Origin: Marinobacterium sp.
GTDB taxonomy: Bacteria > Pseudomonadota > Gammaproteobacteria > Pseudomonadales > Balneatricaceae
Direction of reading: 5' to 3'
Assembly (NCBI GenBank): GCA_025800125.1
Contig: JAOXSF010000001.1
Span: 1 to 64,000 of the forward strand
Length of the DNA: 64,000 bases
The translations under genes and the position numbers were made by a program. The notes beneath the pieces were generated by a model. The model saw only the letters and a list, made by a program, of their open reading frames with translations. It did no database searches and was not told the origin of the DNA. Below are positions 44,911 to 55,397 of this stretch, in pieces. The stretch's first letter is position 1. Each line of letters opens with the position of its first letter.

Positions 44911-46524
44911 ATGGAATTCAATGGATCTCTGAAAGGTAAGTTTGCTGCGGTGTCCGGGCTCTTTGTTTTCTTCACACTATCCTCAAGTATTTTTCTTTAC
45001 TGGATTTTCGGAGATATAAGTCGTAGCTGGAGTGACTATCAGGCAAGTGTTGCCGGGCGCCAGGAGTTACTGATGGAGATGCGTCAACAACTGGGCTATG
45101 GCGGCATGATTCATAATTTTAAAAACTACCTGCTAAGGTTTGATAATAAATATATTAATAAAACAGCAGCTGATCATAATAAAATAATGTCGATCATTGC
45201 TGAATATAATCGTGTTGATAATCTCAGCCTTGAAGAACAGCGCGCACTTGTTGTCATTAGGGAAACATCAACACGTTATTATCAAATGTTGCAGGTTATC
45301 AGTGAGCAGCGCAGAAAATCTGATTCAATCAGTGAAATTGATACCAGAGTAAAAATTGATGATGCGCCCGCGCTGCAAGCATTTTCTGTGCTTGATCGCC
45401 GTTACCATCAGTTGAAACAGGAAGCGACTGATACGCTTGAAAATATTTTGCTGATTGTCACTCGTATTATTCTGTTTGGTGGCGCGGGGGTTGTGGCGAT
45501 TACTATTCTGGCCAATACCTGGTTGTACCGGTTATCTGTACTGCGGGTGGTACGGCTGGGACGGGCGATTGTTGACGCCAATCAGCAGCGAGACCTCAGT
45601 ATACGGGTGCTCGTTGAGGGGCGTGATGAAGTGGCAGAGACGGCCCATGCGTTTAATGATCTGATGGATGTCACCGGTAAAGCGGTGCGGGTGATGTCCG
45701 GTGCTGCCAATGAAATGGCATCGTCGGCAGGTGAATTATCGGTGCTGTCGGGTACCGCCGATGAACAGATGACCGAGCAGCAGAGCCAGACCCGCCAGGT
45801 GGCAGAAGCGATGGAACAACTGTTGAATGCTGTACAGGGTATTGCGGGCAATATTTCCAGCGCAGCCGGTTGTGCCAGCAGCACGGCAACGCAGATAGCG
45901 ACCGCTGATGAAGTGGTGGAGCGCACTATTACCGGTATTGAACGACTGTCGCAGGAGATCAGCCATGCGTCTTCGGTGATAAGTGAGCTGGAGCAGGATG
46001 CCCATGAGATTGGTGACATCCTTGAAGATATATGTGGCATTGCAGATCAGACCAATCTGCTGGCGTTGAATGCCGCTATTGAAGCGGCCCGTGCCGGTGA
46101 ACAGGGGCGCGGCTTTGCGGTGGTGGCTGACGAAGTGCGTTCATTGTCGAAACGTACCCAGGAAGCCACTGAAAAAATTCAGCAGATGATTACGCGACTG
46201 TATGACTGTGTAGGCCAGGCGGTGACTGCGATTGAAGTGGGTCAGGAGCAGAGTGTTGACTGTGTCGGGCAGATTCGTGATACCGGCAAGGAACTTGGGC
46301 AGATCATCCGCAGCATCAGTAATATGGCCAGCCTCAACAGTGAAATTCTGTCGCTGTCGGATGGCCAGACCGATATGGCGAAGTCCATGAGTGAGGGAAT
46401 GCTGTCTATTCGTAAAGCATCGGAACAGACCGCGCAGAGTTCCCATGACATTCGCCAGTCCAGTTATCAGCTGGCAGACCTGTCAACCGAGCTTAACAGC
46501 CTGGTGGCCCGCTTCCGGTATTGA
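44911..46524 (+). CDS. Transmembrane methyl-accepting chemotaxis protein
   Basis: A 537-residue chemoreceptor with an N-terminal helix (about 10-32), a periplasmic helical domain (about 35-185) containing the motif [15 protein letters not shown] seen in a group of sensor proteins, a second helix (about 188-208), HAMP (about 210-262) and the signalling domain with [15 protein letters not shown]. Ligand is unknown. Its AT-richer 5' part differs from the rest. The stop abuts the 3' end of the convergent astE with no spacing. It ends VARFRY, not a CheR-binding pentapeptide. Confidence 0.92.
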   Translation: MEFNGSLKGKFAAVSGLFVFFTLSSSIFLYWIFGDISRSWSDYQASVAGRQELLMEMRQQLGYGGMIHNFKNYLLRFDNKYINKTAADHNKIMSIIAEYNRVDNLSLEEQRALVVIRETSTRYYQMLQVISEQRRKSDSISEIDTRVKIDDAPALQAFSVLDRRYHQLKQEATDTLENILLIVTRIILFGGAGVVAITILANTWLYRLSVLRVVRLGRAIVDANQQRDLSIRVLVEGRDEVAETAHAFNDLMDVTGKAVRVMSGAANEMASSAGELSVLSGTADEQMTEQQSQTRQVAEAMEQLLNAVQGIAGNISSAAGCASSTATQIATADEVVERTITGIERLSQEISHASSVISELEQDAHEIGDILEDICGIADQTNLLALNAAIEAARAGEQGRGFAVVADEVRSLSKRTQEATEKIQQMITRLYDCVGQAVTAIEVGQEQSVDCVGQIRDTGKELGQIIRSISNMASLNSEILSLSDGQTDMAKSMSEGMLSIRKASEQTAQSSHDIRQSSYQLADLSTELNSLVARFRY

Positions 46525-47556
46525 TCAGTTGTGCTGTATCGGTATCTGTGCTGGGTCAATTACGGACAGCATCAGGGCTGCGCGACCACCAATGGGGACA
46601 TTGGCATTGGGGAATACAATCGCTTCACCATTATGCTGAGCGTGGTAATCCCCGGCGCTGGAAGTGGAAACCTGGTCACCCTGGTGGAAGGTGGCGAAAT
46701 TATTGACATCATCGGCAATGGTCAGCCTGAAATCATCGCTTTCCTTGAGCAGTTCGTGGCAGACATCAAAGCAGATAAGCTGTTGTTGCCACGTGGCCTG
46801 CTGGAATGTACCGGTGACTATCAGCTGGCGTAACGCCTGATTGATCAGGGCAAATCGGCCAAGGTCATTCTGGCCAAACGGGTACACTTTTCCCAGTTCC
46901 AGGGTGAAGGCGTGAGCACCGTGCAGGTTGCTGGAGGCATAGGAAAAGGTTGTTGAAGGTTTGCTGGAGAACAGTACCGCATTGATGCCGCAGGCGGCCA
47001 GGAAACCGAGCTGTTCGGCATGGTAAGGGGCACCGGCAGTATAGGGATGGACGGCGAACTTTTCATATTCTGAACCACGGATGGCGGTGTGCAGGTCATA
47101 ATGGCAACGCTCGCGCCCTTCGCCTCCCTGGCTGAAAAAGGTGCTGACAGCGGCTTCCAGCTCTGCTGCCCGTCGGGCTTCCCAGCAATCATGGTTCATG
47201 TGGTTGCCACTGAACAGACGGTTCATGTTCACCTGCTCAAAACGCTGACTGATGTTGGCAGCCACCGGATTGCCAATCAGTACCAGCAGGCGCACGCCCG
47301 GTATCAGGGTGCCATCCAGCAGATCGGTGACCATATCGCGTACCAGTTCCATTGGTGCAGTTTCATTGCCATGTACCCCGCAAGACAGTACCAGATCCAG
47401 TGCCCGTGTCGGGTTGGCTGGTTCCACCGTCATAATGCCACTGGCGCTGACCGTCAGCAGGCTACCATCAGCGAGCTGCCGCTGGCTGGGTTCGCTGATC
47501 CCGGTCGGGTTATCCAGGGTATAACGCAGAAAATCGGAATCGGTAAACCGGCTCAT
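46525..47556 (-). CDS. astE: Succinylglutamate desuccinylase
   Basis: A 343-residue zinc hydrolase of the AstE/aspartoacylase family. Zinc ligands are H62 and E65 (CGVHGNETAP) and H156 (YDLHTAIRGS). It hydrolyses N-succinylglutamate to succinate and glutamate, the last step of the AST arginine pathway. The other ast genes are not in this window. An upstream 13-bp repeat (GATTGTCGTTACA) occurs just before the start. Its end touches the chemoreceptor stop. Confidence 0.92.
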   Translation of the reverse strand: MSRFTDSDFLRYTLDNPTGISEPSQRQLADGSLLTVSASGIMTVEPANPTRALDLVLSCGVHGNETAPMELVRDMVTDLLDGTLIPGVRLLVLIGNPVAANISQRFEQVNMNRLFSGNHMNHDCWEARRAAELEAAVSTFFSQGGEGRERCHYDLHTAIRGSEYEKFAVHPYTAGAPYHAEQLGFLAACGINAVLFSSKPSTTFSYASSNLHGAHAFTLELGKVYPFGQNDLGRFALINQALRQLIVTGTFQQATWQQQLICFDVCHELLKESDDFRLTIADDVNNFATFHQGDQVSTSSAGDYHAQHNGEAIVFPNANVPIGGRAALMLSVIDPAQIPIQHN

Positions 47557-47953
47557 AGATACCTCTCGTTGCGGATTGTCGTTACAGATTGTCGTTACGG
47601 TTTGATTACATGTCTGGCTCAGGGCTGAGTGCTATTCAGGAGTGCTATTCAGGAGTGCATCCGGGACAGCGCTGCTGGAGAGAACGTCCGTGATAAGCAT
47701 ATGTGCTGGAGCGCTGACGCCCGGCAGATTTCTGAACACATCATAAAAGGCGGCTGTCAGGAGTACAGCTATCAGGTCGCGTCAGTTCAAACGAGAGCCG
47801 CCTGAACGCAGGTTTTGTTCCGTCGCGTCAATCATTAGCACTTTATTGTGATTAATTGCAGTTTTACCTGTAATTGAGTGACAGCTGCGGTAAGCTGCAC
47901 TCCCGCATGAACAGCATGCCCGCTGACACGATCTGATCCGAGATAATCACACC
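47557..47953. other. Divergent region between astE and rhlE
   Basis: About 400 bp with two small tandem duplications: GATTGTCGTTACA-type at about 47574-47599 and GTGCTATTCAGGA-type at about 47629-47656. No gene is visible; promoters for astE and rhlE must be here. Confidence 0.5.
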
Positions 47954-49627
47954 ATGAGTTTTTCCTCTCTGGGGCTTTCTGCACCCATTCTTGATGCTAT
48001 TGCTGAACAGGGTTATGAAACCCCTTCACCGATTCAGGCCCAGTCCATTCCTGCGGTACTGGAAGGACGCGATGTTATGGCGGCCGCCCAGACGGGCACC
48101 GGCAAAACAGCGGGTTTTACCCTGCCATTACTGGAAGTATTGCGATTTGGCCGTCCGGTTAAAGCTAACCAGGTACGGGCACTGGTATTGACGCCAACCC
48201 GTGAGCTGGCAGCACAGGTGGCAGAAAGTGTTGAAACCTATGGAAAAAACCTGCCATTGACCTCTACAGTGGTGTTCGGTGGCGTTAAGATTAACCCGCA
48301 GATGATGCGCCTGCGTGCCGGGGTTGATGTGCTGGTGGCCACACCAGGCCGATTGCTGGACCTCTATAACCAGAAAGCGGTGCGCTTTGAGCAGCTGGAA
48401 GTGCTTATTCTGGATGAAGCGGACCGTATGCTGGATATGGGCTTTATCCATGATATTCGCAAAATTCTGGCGTTGTTGCCGGAACAGCGTCAGAACCTGC
48501 TGTTTTCCGCCACCTTCTCTGATGAGATTCGCCAGTTGGCACGTGGGCTGGTTGAAGACCCGGTAGAGATTTCGGTAACACCTCGTAACAGTACTGCGCG
48601 CACTGTAGAGCAGTGGATCTGCCCGGTGGACAAACGCAGTAAAGCGAAAGTGCTGATTCAGCTGATCAACCAGGGAGACTGGCAGCAGGTACTCGTTTTC
48701 ACCCGTACCAAACATGGTGCAAACCGGTTAGCACGGCAGCTGGAAACGGCAGAGATCAGCGCGGCAGCGATCCATGGCAATAAAAGCCAGGGCGCCCGTA
48801 CCCGCGCACTGGCGAACTTTAAAAGCGGCGAAATTCGTGTACTGGTAGCGACTGATATTGCAGCCCGTGGGCTGGATATCGATCAGCTGCCTCAGGTGGT
48901 GAATTTTGATCTGCCTAATGTGGCGGAAGATTATGTACATCGTATTGGCCGTACGGGTCGTGCGGGTGCAAGTGGTCACGCAGTATCACTGGTCTGTGCC
49001 GACGAAACTAAAGAATTGACGGCTATTGAGCAGCTGATTGGCCAGCATCTGGAACGGCAGCTGGTGGAGGGCTTTGCGCCGGTGAATACCTTGCCTGCAT
49101 CACCTGAGCTGCGTAAGAACGGCCCGAAAAAGCCAAAGAAACCGAAAAAGCCGAAAGTGCGTCATGAACACCAGGATGGTCAGCGCTCTGGTGATAATGC
49201 ACAGGGCCATAAGCCGGATGCGCGCCGCAGCAGAAAACCTGCTAACCGGCGCGCGGCGGCTTCTACTGATAAGGCGGTTGCAGACGGCAGGTCTGCTGTT
49301 GCCCAGCAGGGAGGGGGCAGTGAGCAGAAACAGCGCACTACCGCTGACCGTGCTGGACAGGGCCGTAACAGTCGCAAGGTTGCCGGTGGACACAGGAGTG
49401 ACCAGGGACGCCAGGGCAAGAGTCAGGGCAGTAACAGCCAGCGTGGTAAAGACGACCGCGCTAAAAGTGACCGTACCAGGCGTGACAGCCAGACTGAGCG
49501 TCGTGCTGATAAAAATGAAAGCCGTGGCAGTAGAAACGAAAACCGCAGAAATAGTAGTGAAAACCGTGGCAATAATGCCGCCCGCAGACCTCGTCGCCGC
49601 CCAGCGGCCAGATCCACAGAGAACTGA
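47954..49627 (+). CDS. rhlE: DEAD-box RNA helicase, RhlE-like
   Basis: A 557-residue DEAD-box helicase. Q motif ([10 protein letters not shown]), motif I (AQTGTGKT), PTRELA, DEAD, SAT, ARGLDI and HRIGRTGR are present within about residues 1-375. The C-terminal 180 residues are a disordered Lys/Arg/Gly/Asn-rich tail (for example [10 protein letters not shown]) typical for RhlE proteins and likely RNA-binding. It would remodel RNA or ribosome-assembly intermediates, often important in cold. It stands alone in front of a LysE-family gene 62 bp away. Confidence 0.93.
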   Translation: MSFSSLGLSAPILDAIAEQGYETPSPIQAQSIPAVLEGRDVMAAAQTGTGKTAGFTLPLLEVLRFGRPVKANQVRALVLTPTRELAAQVAESVETYGKNLPLTSTVVFGGVKINPQMMRLRAGVDVLVATPGRLLDLYNQKAVRFEQLEVLILDEADRMLDMGFIHDIRKILALLPEQRQNLLFSATFSDEIRQLARGLVEDPVEISVTPRNSTARTVEQWICPVDKRSKAKVLIQLINQGDWQQVLVFTRTKHGANRLARQLETAEISAAAIHGNKSQGARTRALANFKSGEIRVLVATDIAARGLDIDQLPQVVNFDLPNVAEDYVHRIGRTGRAGASGHAVSLVCADETKELTAIEQLIGQHLERQLVEGFAPVNTLPASPELRKNGPKKPKKPKKPKVRHEHQDGQRSGDNAQGHKPDARRSRKPANRRAAASTDKAVADGRSAVAQQGGGSEQKQRTTADRAGQGRNSRKVAGGHRSDQGRQGKSQGSNSQRGKDDRAKSDRTRRDSQTERRADKNESRGSRNENRRNSSENRGNNAARRPRRRPAARSTEN

Positions 49628-49689
49628 CCGGCGGGCCTGGTTTGCATGATCCGGGTCTGAGCAAGGCCTGGGCAAAAGGAGAATAATGG

Positions 49690-50307
49690 ATGTCTACGGA
49701 GTTATTGATCGCCTTTATCCTGGCGGCCGTTGTCCTGAGTGTTTCGCCAGGTGCCGGTGCAGTCAACACCATGAGTCATGGGTTGCGACTGGGAATCTGG
49801 CGCACGTTGCCCTCCATTCTGGGTCAGCAGGTGGGGGTTGTAGTGCAACTGGTGGTGGTTGGTATCGGGCTTGGAGCGTTGCTGGCGTCTTCAGTGCTGG
49901 CCTTTACCTTGCTGAAATGGCTGGGTGTACTTTACCTGATCTGGTTGGGCGTCCAGAAATGGCGTGAACCGGCGCTGGCGATGACGGACGGTGAAGTACC
50001 AGTGATGTCTGGCTGGAAACGCTTCTGGCAGGGGGCGCTGGTAAACACTCTGAACCCCAAAGCGACCGTCTTTCTGGTGGCATTCCTGCCGCAGTTTATT
50101 GACCCGACAGCTGCCCGCCTGCCGCAGTTTTTACAGATGGGTGCGGTGCTGGTAGTGGTTGATATTGTGGTTATGCTGGGATATGCCAGTCTGGCCTCGT
50201 TGCTACGGGGCTGGTTCAGTAATCCGGCGCGCCAGCAGTTGCAGAACCGGCTGTTTGGTAGCCTGTTTGTGGTTGCCGGTGGCGCATTGGCCAGTTATAG
50301 CCGTTAA
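49690..50307 (+). CDS. LysE/RhtB-family amino acid exporter
   Basis: A 205-residue inner-membrane protein with about six helices. VLSVSPGAGAVNTM and GALVNTLNPKATVFLVAFLPQF are the family signatures. These exporters release amino acids or derivatives such as homoserine or threonine; the substrate here is unknown. AGGAG precedes the ATG by eight bases; an out-of-frame ATG at 49686 is ignored. A terminator follows. Confidence 0.9.
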   Translation: MSTELLIAFILAAVVLSVSPGAGAVNTMSHGLRLGIWRTLPSILGQQVGVVVQLVVVGIGLGALLASSVLAFTLLKWLGVLYLIWLGVQKWREPALAMTDGEVPVMSGWKRFWQGALVNTLNPKATVFLVAFLPQFIDPTAARLPQFLQMGAVLVVVDIVVMLGYASLASLLRGWFSNPARQQLQNRLFGSLFVVAGGALASYSR

Positions 50308-50331
50308 GCGAGATGTATACAGAATAGACAG

Positions 50332-50355
50332 AAACGGCCCATAATGGGCCGTTTT
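50332..50355 (+). terminator. Terminator after the LysE-family gene
   Basis: AAACGGCCCAT and ATGGGCCGTTT form an 11-bp stem followed by TG; the A/T flanks allow use by the convergent barrel gene too. Confidence 0.8.
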
Positions 50356-50405
50356 GCTATCTGAAAGCAGGCTGTGTCAATCTTATCGGCGTTGGGTGAC
50401 TAGCC

Positions 50406-51674
50406 TTAGAAATAGCGCTCGACTGTCAGTTGCAGATGATCATCCTGGCGGAAGGCATAGCCTGGGTCTACAGGTGTATCCGAGCTGAAGAAGCGGCCGT
50501 CCAGACTGATTTTCCAGTTATCGCCCACCCGGCGGCTGGCTTCAACAAGCAGACTGGTACTGTCATGGTCAAGGTCATGACTGATGCCTGCCAGCAGCTC
50601 GCTGCTTTCGGCATCATTCAGAGTCAGCCGGCCACCCATGAACAGGTCATTCTGGCTGATACCGCCGCGCTCGTCCCGTTCATCCCAGCCGTACTCCAGT
50701 AATACACCCAGGTCAGCGGCACTGTCCTTCAGACCGTAGAAGGTGTATTCAAACCCGCCCTGGGCAGCGAGAAATTCGTCGCTGTCACTGTCACGCCAGA
50801 TCGCTTCAAATTTCCACAGCCAGCTGTCAACGGTGGCCTGAACATCAACGCCGAACTGATCCATCTGTTCGTAAAACGGGCTCAGTACCAGGCTGCCATT
50901 GCGGTTAACCGGTGTCAGAATCGGGTCGCGGTTGGTACCGTGGAACCAGTAGGCCCCCAGATCATACACATCCACTGAGTGACTCCAGCGAACCGCAGCA
51001 TCCAGATGTTTATCCCCCGCCCCTGACTGGTAGCGGGCGCGGTTGGTATCGACGACCAGCCCGCTGCGCAGGCGTCCGTCAGCGCCGGGGAAGGTGCGTT
51101 CACGGAAACCTGGCAGCAGGAACAGATCGACGATGCCCCAGTCCCGCACCAGTGACAGGTTCACCATCAGTTGGCCCAGTTTGTCTTCGCCGTCAAAGTC
51201 TTCCACGTTATCGGTCTGGTTGATTACATCTACCAGGTGCTGGAACTCGGTTACCCCCCAGAATACCTTGCGGATGCCGGTGCGCAGCTCCCAGTCATCA
51301 CCGACGTGAATCCAGCTTAGCTCACGAATATCACCGTGGCTGCGCTCGTCGTCGTGCTCATCAATACGCAGAAATGGCGTAAAGGTGAGGCTGTCCAGAC
51401 CGTCATTCCACTCCCAGTAGAACTCTGGCTCGACACTGAAAGAGAGGTTGCTGTCCTGATCCTGACCAGAAAACTGCGCGTCCTGAGTAAAAGCGCGCAA
51501 CTCGGCCGTAACCTTACCTGATAGCTCCAGCTCGTTTACCTCCGCCTGCGCCAGCCCGGGCAGGGCAGCCAGAGTGACTGCCAGCAGGATTGTGCCCAAG
51601 CGCCTGTGCAACCTGTTGTGGGAGCGTTTGCGCAGATTGTTATGCAGATTGTTGTGCAGATTGTTATGACGCAT
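50406..51674 (-). CDS. Outer-membrane beta-barrel protein of an MMPL transport operon
   Basis: A 422-residue protein with a signal peptide (cleavage near AQA|EV) and alternating beta-strand sequence ending in the outer-membrane signature VERYF. It resembles the uncharacterised barrel proteins encoded with MMPL transporters and LolA-like proteins. It probably forms the outer-membrane part of a lipid or hydrophobic-compound transport route. The n-region of the signal peptide is lengthened by three 12-bp repeats (His-Asn-Asn-Leu type). The preferred ATG is 51674; GTG at 51686 lies inside the upstream stop region. It is last in the operon. Confidence 0.82.
   Translation of the reverse strand: MRHNNLHNNLHNNLRKRSHNRLHRRLGTILLAVTLAALPGLAQAEVNELELSGKVTAELRAFTQDAQFSGQDQDSNLSFSVEPEFYWEWNDGLDSLTFTPFLRIDEHDDERSHGDIRELSWIHVGDDWELRTGIRKVFWGVTEFQHLVDVINQTDNVEDFDGEDKLGQLMVNLSLVRDWGIVDLFLLPGFRERTFPGADGRLRSGLVVDTNRARYQSGAGDKHLDAAVRWSHSVDVYDLGAYWFHGTNRDPILTPVNRNGSLVLSPFYEQMDQFGVDVQATVDSWLWKFEAIWRDSDSDEFLAAQGGFEYTFYGLKDSAADLGVLLEYGWDERDERGGISQNDLFMGGRLTLNDAESSELLAGISHDLDHDSTSLLVEASRRVGDNWKISLDGRFFSSDTPVDPGYAFRQDDHLQLTVERYF
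51633..51668. repeat. 12-bp repeat inside the signal-peptide coding region
   Basis: CAGATTGTTATG at 51633, a one-base variant at 51645 and the first form again at 51657. Being a multiple of three, the repeat stays in frame and only lengthens the basic n-region of the barrel protein's signal peptide. Confidence 0.88.
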
Positions 51675-51675
51675 G

Positions 51676-52491
51676 TTAACGGGCACGTTTCAGGGTGTTC
51701 TTGTTGAAATCCTTATCCTGTAAGCCGGTCTGGAAACGGTAATTGCTCCAGATCAGATCGGTGCTCTTACCGGTCTGGTGGTTTACTACCTGTTGCAGGT
51801 CAGCACGCCAGTATTTGTCCAGATACTGCTTGTAGCCGCTAAATTCCAGGGTTTTCAGGCGACTGTCTTTGCGGTCATAGAATTCCACTTTCCAGATACG
51901 GTATTCCTGATCGTCCATCCACACCTGGCGGCGGGTGTAGCCGGAATTTTTGTCAACCGGGTACTGTTCAACCACGAAGCAGTTCAGCCCGTCGCTGCAG
52001 CCTTCATCCTTGATATATTTATAGGTGTACTTCTCGATCTCGAAGGAGCTGAGATCTTCATAGGCAAATTCGGACCCCATAAACGGGCCAGACTTGTTGC
52101 GTGAAGCGATACGTTTTACCCGCTTCAGCGCAGGCAGATAGAGCCACTGATCATCTGCGCCAACAGCGTGGGAAAAGCTGAGAAAGTTGGTGCCTTTTAC
52201 ATCGCGGGGTTTGTCGAACATGGTCAGGCTCTTATCGCCATCACCTTTCACCTCGAGTGATTTCATGCGAATCTCACGGGTACTTTCCTGGCCCTGGCGG
52301 TTACGCAGTACCATTTTCATCTCTGCCTGCATATCTCCCCAGCCTTCATCACGGGCTTTGGCTTCTTTGGATATTGCCAGGCCTTTCTCTTCAGCACTCT
52401 GTGCCAGGGCAGTCTGTGACACCGTCAGCAGTGGCGTTGCCATCATTGCCGCGGCCAGCAGTGTATTAAGCGGTTTCTTCAGCGGGTTCAT
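51676..52491 (-). CDS. LolA-like outer-membrane lipoprotein-sorting protein
   Basis: A 271-residue periplasmic protein with a Sec signal peptide (cleavage near TALA|QS). The half-barrel LolA-like fold is suggested by the pattern GADDQWLYLPALKRVKRI and SEFAYEDLSS, common to proteins encoded next to MMPL transporters. It probably carries a lipid between the inner-membrane transporter and the outer membrane. Start at 52491 has AGGA upstream and overlaps the MMPL gene by 26 bp; the longer frame to 52635 is rejected. Confidence 0.85.
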   Translation of the reverse strand: MNPLKKPLNTLLAAAMMATPLLTVSQTALAQSAEEKGLAISKEAKARDEGWGDMQAEMKMVLRNRQGQESTREIRMKSLEVKGDGDKSLTMFDKPRDVKGTNFLSFSHAVGADDQWLYLPALKRVKRIASRNKSGPFMGSEFAYEDLSSFEIEKYTYKYIKDEGCSDGLNCFVVEQYPVDKNSGYTRRQVWMDDQEYRIWKVEFYDRKDSRLKTLEFSGYKQYLDKYWRADLQQVVNHQTGKSTDLIWSNYRFQTGLQDKDFNKNTLKRAR

Positions 52492-54937
52492 TGGTCTGTC
52501 CTTTCTTATCTTTTGCAGGGGCGGTGTTCTGTTCAGTGGTAGTGCCTGCGGCCAGCTTTGCAGTCCCTGATATAGTCTGGCGGCAGTGACCGGATGCTGG
52601 CTCCAGCGCGTCGCTCTGGTTAGCCGTCTGATCATCTGAGGGGGGCAGATCAGCAGGCTGGCCCTGGTCCAGTTTCATCAGTAATGGTGGCAGGAACAGG
52701 AAGTCGACAATCAGTGCGATCAGAATGGTCAGTGCGGTCAGCAGGCCCATGTCGGCGTTGAGCTTGAAGCTGGACTGGGCCAGTACCATAAAGCCTGCTA
52801 CCAGTACCAGAGTGGTGACCCAGAGTGCGCGACCAACAGAGCCAAAGGCATAGCCCACGGCGGCTACGCTATCTTTACCACGGTCACGGCGAGCATGCAG
52901 GTATTTACTGAGGAAATGGACGGTGTCATCTACCACGATACCCAGTGTCATACCGGCGACAACAGACAGTGCCAGTCCGACCTGACCATCAATCAGATAC
53001 CAGAGGCCAAAACCCATGGCCGCAGGTGCCAGATTGGGGATCAGACTGATCAGGCCAAAGCGCACCGAACGCAGCGCGATACCCAGCAATACCGAGATCA
53101 GTACCAGCGCGCTGGCAATGCCGATCAGCATGCTCTGGATGTTGCGCTGGCTGATATGGGAGAACATCAGGCTCGGGCTGGCGACATCGGCTTTATACAA
53201 TGGCGCATGCTGACGGAACCAGGTGTGGATACGCTCCTCAATCATGATCAGCTCATTGCTGGTCATATTCTGCAGGGTGACGATCACCCGTGTGGCTGAT
53301 TTATCAACATTGAGCTGGTTATTGAGGTCCAGACCATACGGCAGTGACATCTCATACAGCAGCAGGTACTGGGCTGACAGCTCCTGATCATCTGGCAAGC
53401 GATAATAACTGTCATCGTCACCGTGCATGTTTTTGTTCAGGCGTTTCAGGGTATCAGACAGGGTGTTGACATGATCTACTTCCGGCTGCGCGCGTAGCCA
53501 GTCGCTGAATGTGCCCAGAGCCTTGAGAAACGCCGGGTTATTGATACCGCTTTCTTCACCAGTGTCGACGGCGATTTCCAGTGTGGTCATACCGGACATG
53601 TTGTCCTGCATGAAGTCGGTGGCCTGACGGAAAGGTACGCTGGTATCAAAGTATTTGACGAAATCATCGTTCAGGGTGTTCTGGGGCAGGAAAGTAATCA
53701 ATGCGACCATCACCACACTCATACCCGGCAGCAGAATACGACATTTGCTGATGACGAACTCGGAAATTCGCTGCATCAGATCGCTGTTACCCTCTTCAAT
53801 CTGTTTCACCCGGATAGGTAGCAGCATCAGCATGGCCGGGAATACGGTGATTGAGAAGACAAACGCCAGCATCACGCCAATGGCAACCATATTACCCAGG
53901 TCACGGAATGGCGGTGAGTCGGAGAAGTTCATGCTCAGGAAGCCGATTGCTGTGGTGATACTGGTCAGCAGAATTGGCTGGAAGTTGATCTTCAGACTGT
54001 CCAGAATGGCTTTACGTTTCTCCACGCCGTGGCGCATTTCATAGAACATGGTGGTCAGAATGTGGATACAGTCAGCCACCGCTAGAGTCAGAATCATGGT
54101 GGGTGCGCTGGCACTTGGGCCGGTCAGGAAGAAGCCCATCCAGCCTGCCAGCCCCATAGTACCGGCAATAGAAAAGGCGATGATGATGACCGTTGCAAAG
54201 GTGCCGCTGAAAGTGCGCAGCATCAGAATCATGGCCAGAATCACCATGCCGAACATCAGTGGTACCAGCGTGGCATTGTCGTTCAGGGATGACTCGGCAA
54301 AACTGCTGTTCATCATCACCATGCCGGACAGATAGAGCTTGATACCCGGATTGGCTGCTTCAAAATCTGCCTGTATCGCACGCACTTTGGCGGTGACCTG
54401 CGGTACTTCTACCACCGGATTCTCGCCAGGGAGCTGCACGGTCACATTGACTACGGTGACATGGGCTTGGGGTGAAATCAGCTTTTTGTACAGTTGTGGC
54501 TCGGACAGGGCAATCTGCTGCAAGCCTGGCATATCGGCATCATTGATGGCGGCCGGGTTCAGTATCAGGTCTTCTACAATCATGTCATCTTCTTCAGCGC
54601 GGGTGTGCTGGAAGTTGGTGATTGAGTCAACGCGGGTAGAAAAAGGCACCTGCCAGCTTTCGTCGGTCAACTGGTAGATAGCCGTCAGGGTGTCTGGCGT
54701 AAAGACTTTGCCGTCATCCGGGACGACGATAAAGGCAACATTATCGCTCTTGCTGTAGACCTTCTGCATGGCCTCAAACGCATTGAGCTGTGGGTTTTCT
54801 TCCGAGAAAAATACCCGGTAGTCAGATTTGAATACCAGTTTCTGGGCCCCTGCGGCAGCAGCGACGACCAGAACCAGGCTGAGCAGAATCACCAGAACAG
54901 GGTGATCCAGTGCGGTGCGGAACAGTCTATTTCTCAT
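52466..54937 (-). CDS. MMPL/RND-family lipid or hydrophobic transporter
   Basis: An 823-residue inner-membrane transporter with 12 predicted helices in two halves and two large periplasmic loops. The segments AVADCIHILTTMFYEMRHG and GIVVDDTVHFLSKYLHARRD carry the conserved Asp/His positions of the proton path. Such proteins (HpnN, Mycobacterium MmpL) move lipids or hydrophobic compounds. The C-terminal 80 residues are a Gln/Ala/Lys-rich cytoplasmic tail. First gene of the operon MMPL, LolA-like and barrel. A palindrome 15 bp before its ATG is a likely operator. Confidence 0.9.
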   Translation of the reverse strand: MRNRLFRTALDHPVLVILLSLVLVVAAAAGAQKLVFKSDYRVFFSEENPQLNAFEAMQKVYSKSDNVAFIVVPDDGKVFTPDTLTAIYQLTDESWQVPFSTRVDSITNFQHTRAEEDDMIVEDLILNPAAINDADMPGLQQIALSEPQLYKKLISPQAHVTVVNVTVQLPGENPVVEVPQVTAKVRAIQADFEAANPGIKLYLSGMVMMNSSFAESSLNDNATLVPLMFGMVILAMILMLRTFSGTFATVIIIAFSIAGTMGLAGWMGFFLTGPSASAPTMILTLAVADCIHILTTMFYEMRHGVEKRKAILDSLKINFQPILLTSITTAIGFLSMNFSDSPPFRDLGNMVAIGVMLAFVFSITVFPAMLMLLPIRVKQIEEGNSDLMQRISEFVISKCRILLPGMSVVMVALITFLPQNTLNDDFVKYFDTSVPFRQATDFMQDNMSGMTTLEIAVDTGEESGINNPAFLKALGTFSDWLRAQPEVDHVNTLSDTLKRLNKNMHGDDDSYYRLPDDQELSAQYLLLYEMSLPYGLDLNNQLNVDKSATRVIVTLQNMTSNELIMIEERIHTWFRQHAPLYKADVASPSLMFSHISQRNIQSMLIGIASALVLISVLLGIALRSVRFGLISLIPNLAPAAMGFGLWYLIDGQVGLALSVVAGMTLGIVVDDTVHFLSKYLHARRDRGKDSVAAVGYAFGSVGRALWVTTLVLVAGFMVLAQSSFKLNADMGLLTALTILIALIVDFLFLPPLLMKLDQGQPADLPPSDDQTANQSDALEPASGHCRQTISGTAKLAAGTTTEQNTAPAKDKKGQTNEPAEETA

Positions 54938-54952
54938 TGTCTATTACCGTTT

Positions 54953-54967
54953 ATGACGAATCGTCAT
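54953..54967. promoter_or_regulatory. Operator-like palindrome 1 before the MMPL operon
   Basis: ATGACGA-A-TCGTCAT is a perfect 7-1-7 inverted repeat, 15 bp upstream of the MMPL ATG. It shares the core TGACGAAxCGTCA with palindrome 2. Confidence 0.7.
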
Positions 54968-55052
54968 TATGGCGTTATGAAAAAGGTGAAGCCTGGCCAG
55001 CTTCGCCTGATCCTGGTCACTGACAACTGTCAGACAGGGACAGCAGTCAAAT

Positions 55053-55067
55053 TTGACGAAGCGTCAA
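55053..55067. promoter_or_regulatory. Operator-like palindrome 2 before the MMPL operon
   Basis: TTGACG-AAG-CGTCAA is a perfect 6-3-6 inverted repeat, exactly 100 bp (centre to centre) from palindrome 1, sharing the same core. Together they suggest a dimeric regulator, possibly the TetR protein at 55953; not shown. Confidence 0.65.
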
Positions 55068-55318
55068 AAATAACCTTGCCATTGCGCTGATGCAAGCTTT
55101 GTTGATGCTTTCCTGTAATTTCCTGCTGTTCCGGGTGAGACCTGTCGTTGATGTAGTTTCAGCCGATGTGACGATACTGATATGGCGATGTTGATACCAT
55201 ATTTGCGGTGGCACTTGTCTCAGGCTCTGCCAAGCTAAAAGTCAGCGGGTGAGATATGGATCAGCAGGTTTGTAACCGTAGCCTGGTATCGGAGACGCCA
55301 GGCCCTGGAAGATACTTT

Positions 55319-55360
55319 CTGGTGAAAGACATCTGGTGAAAGGCATCTGGTGAAAGACAG
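55319..55360. repeat. 14-bp tandem repeat, three copies
   Basis: CTGGTGAAAGACAT-type units at 55319, 55333 and 55347, 38 bp upstream of the PagL-like gene. Confidence 0.9.
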
Positions 55361-55397
55361 GTAACAGGAGGTTCATCAATCGTAACGGGGGTAGAGA

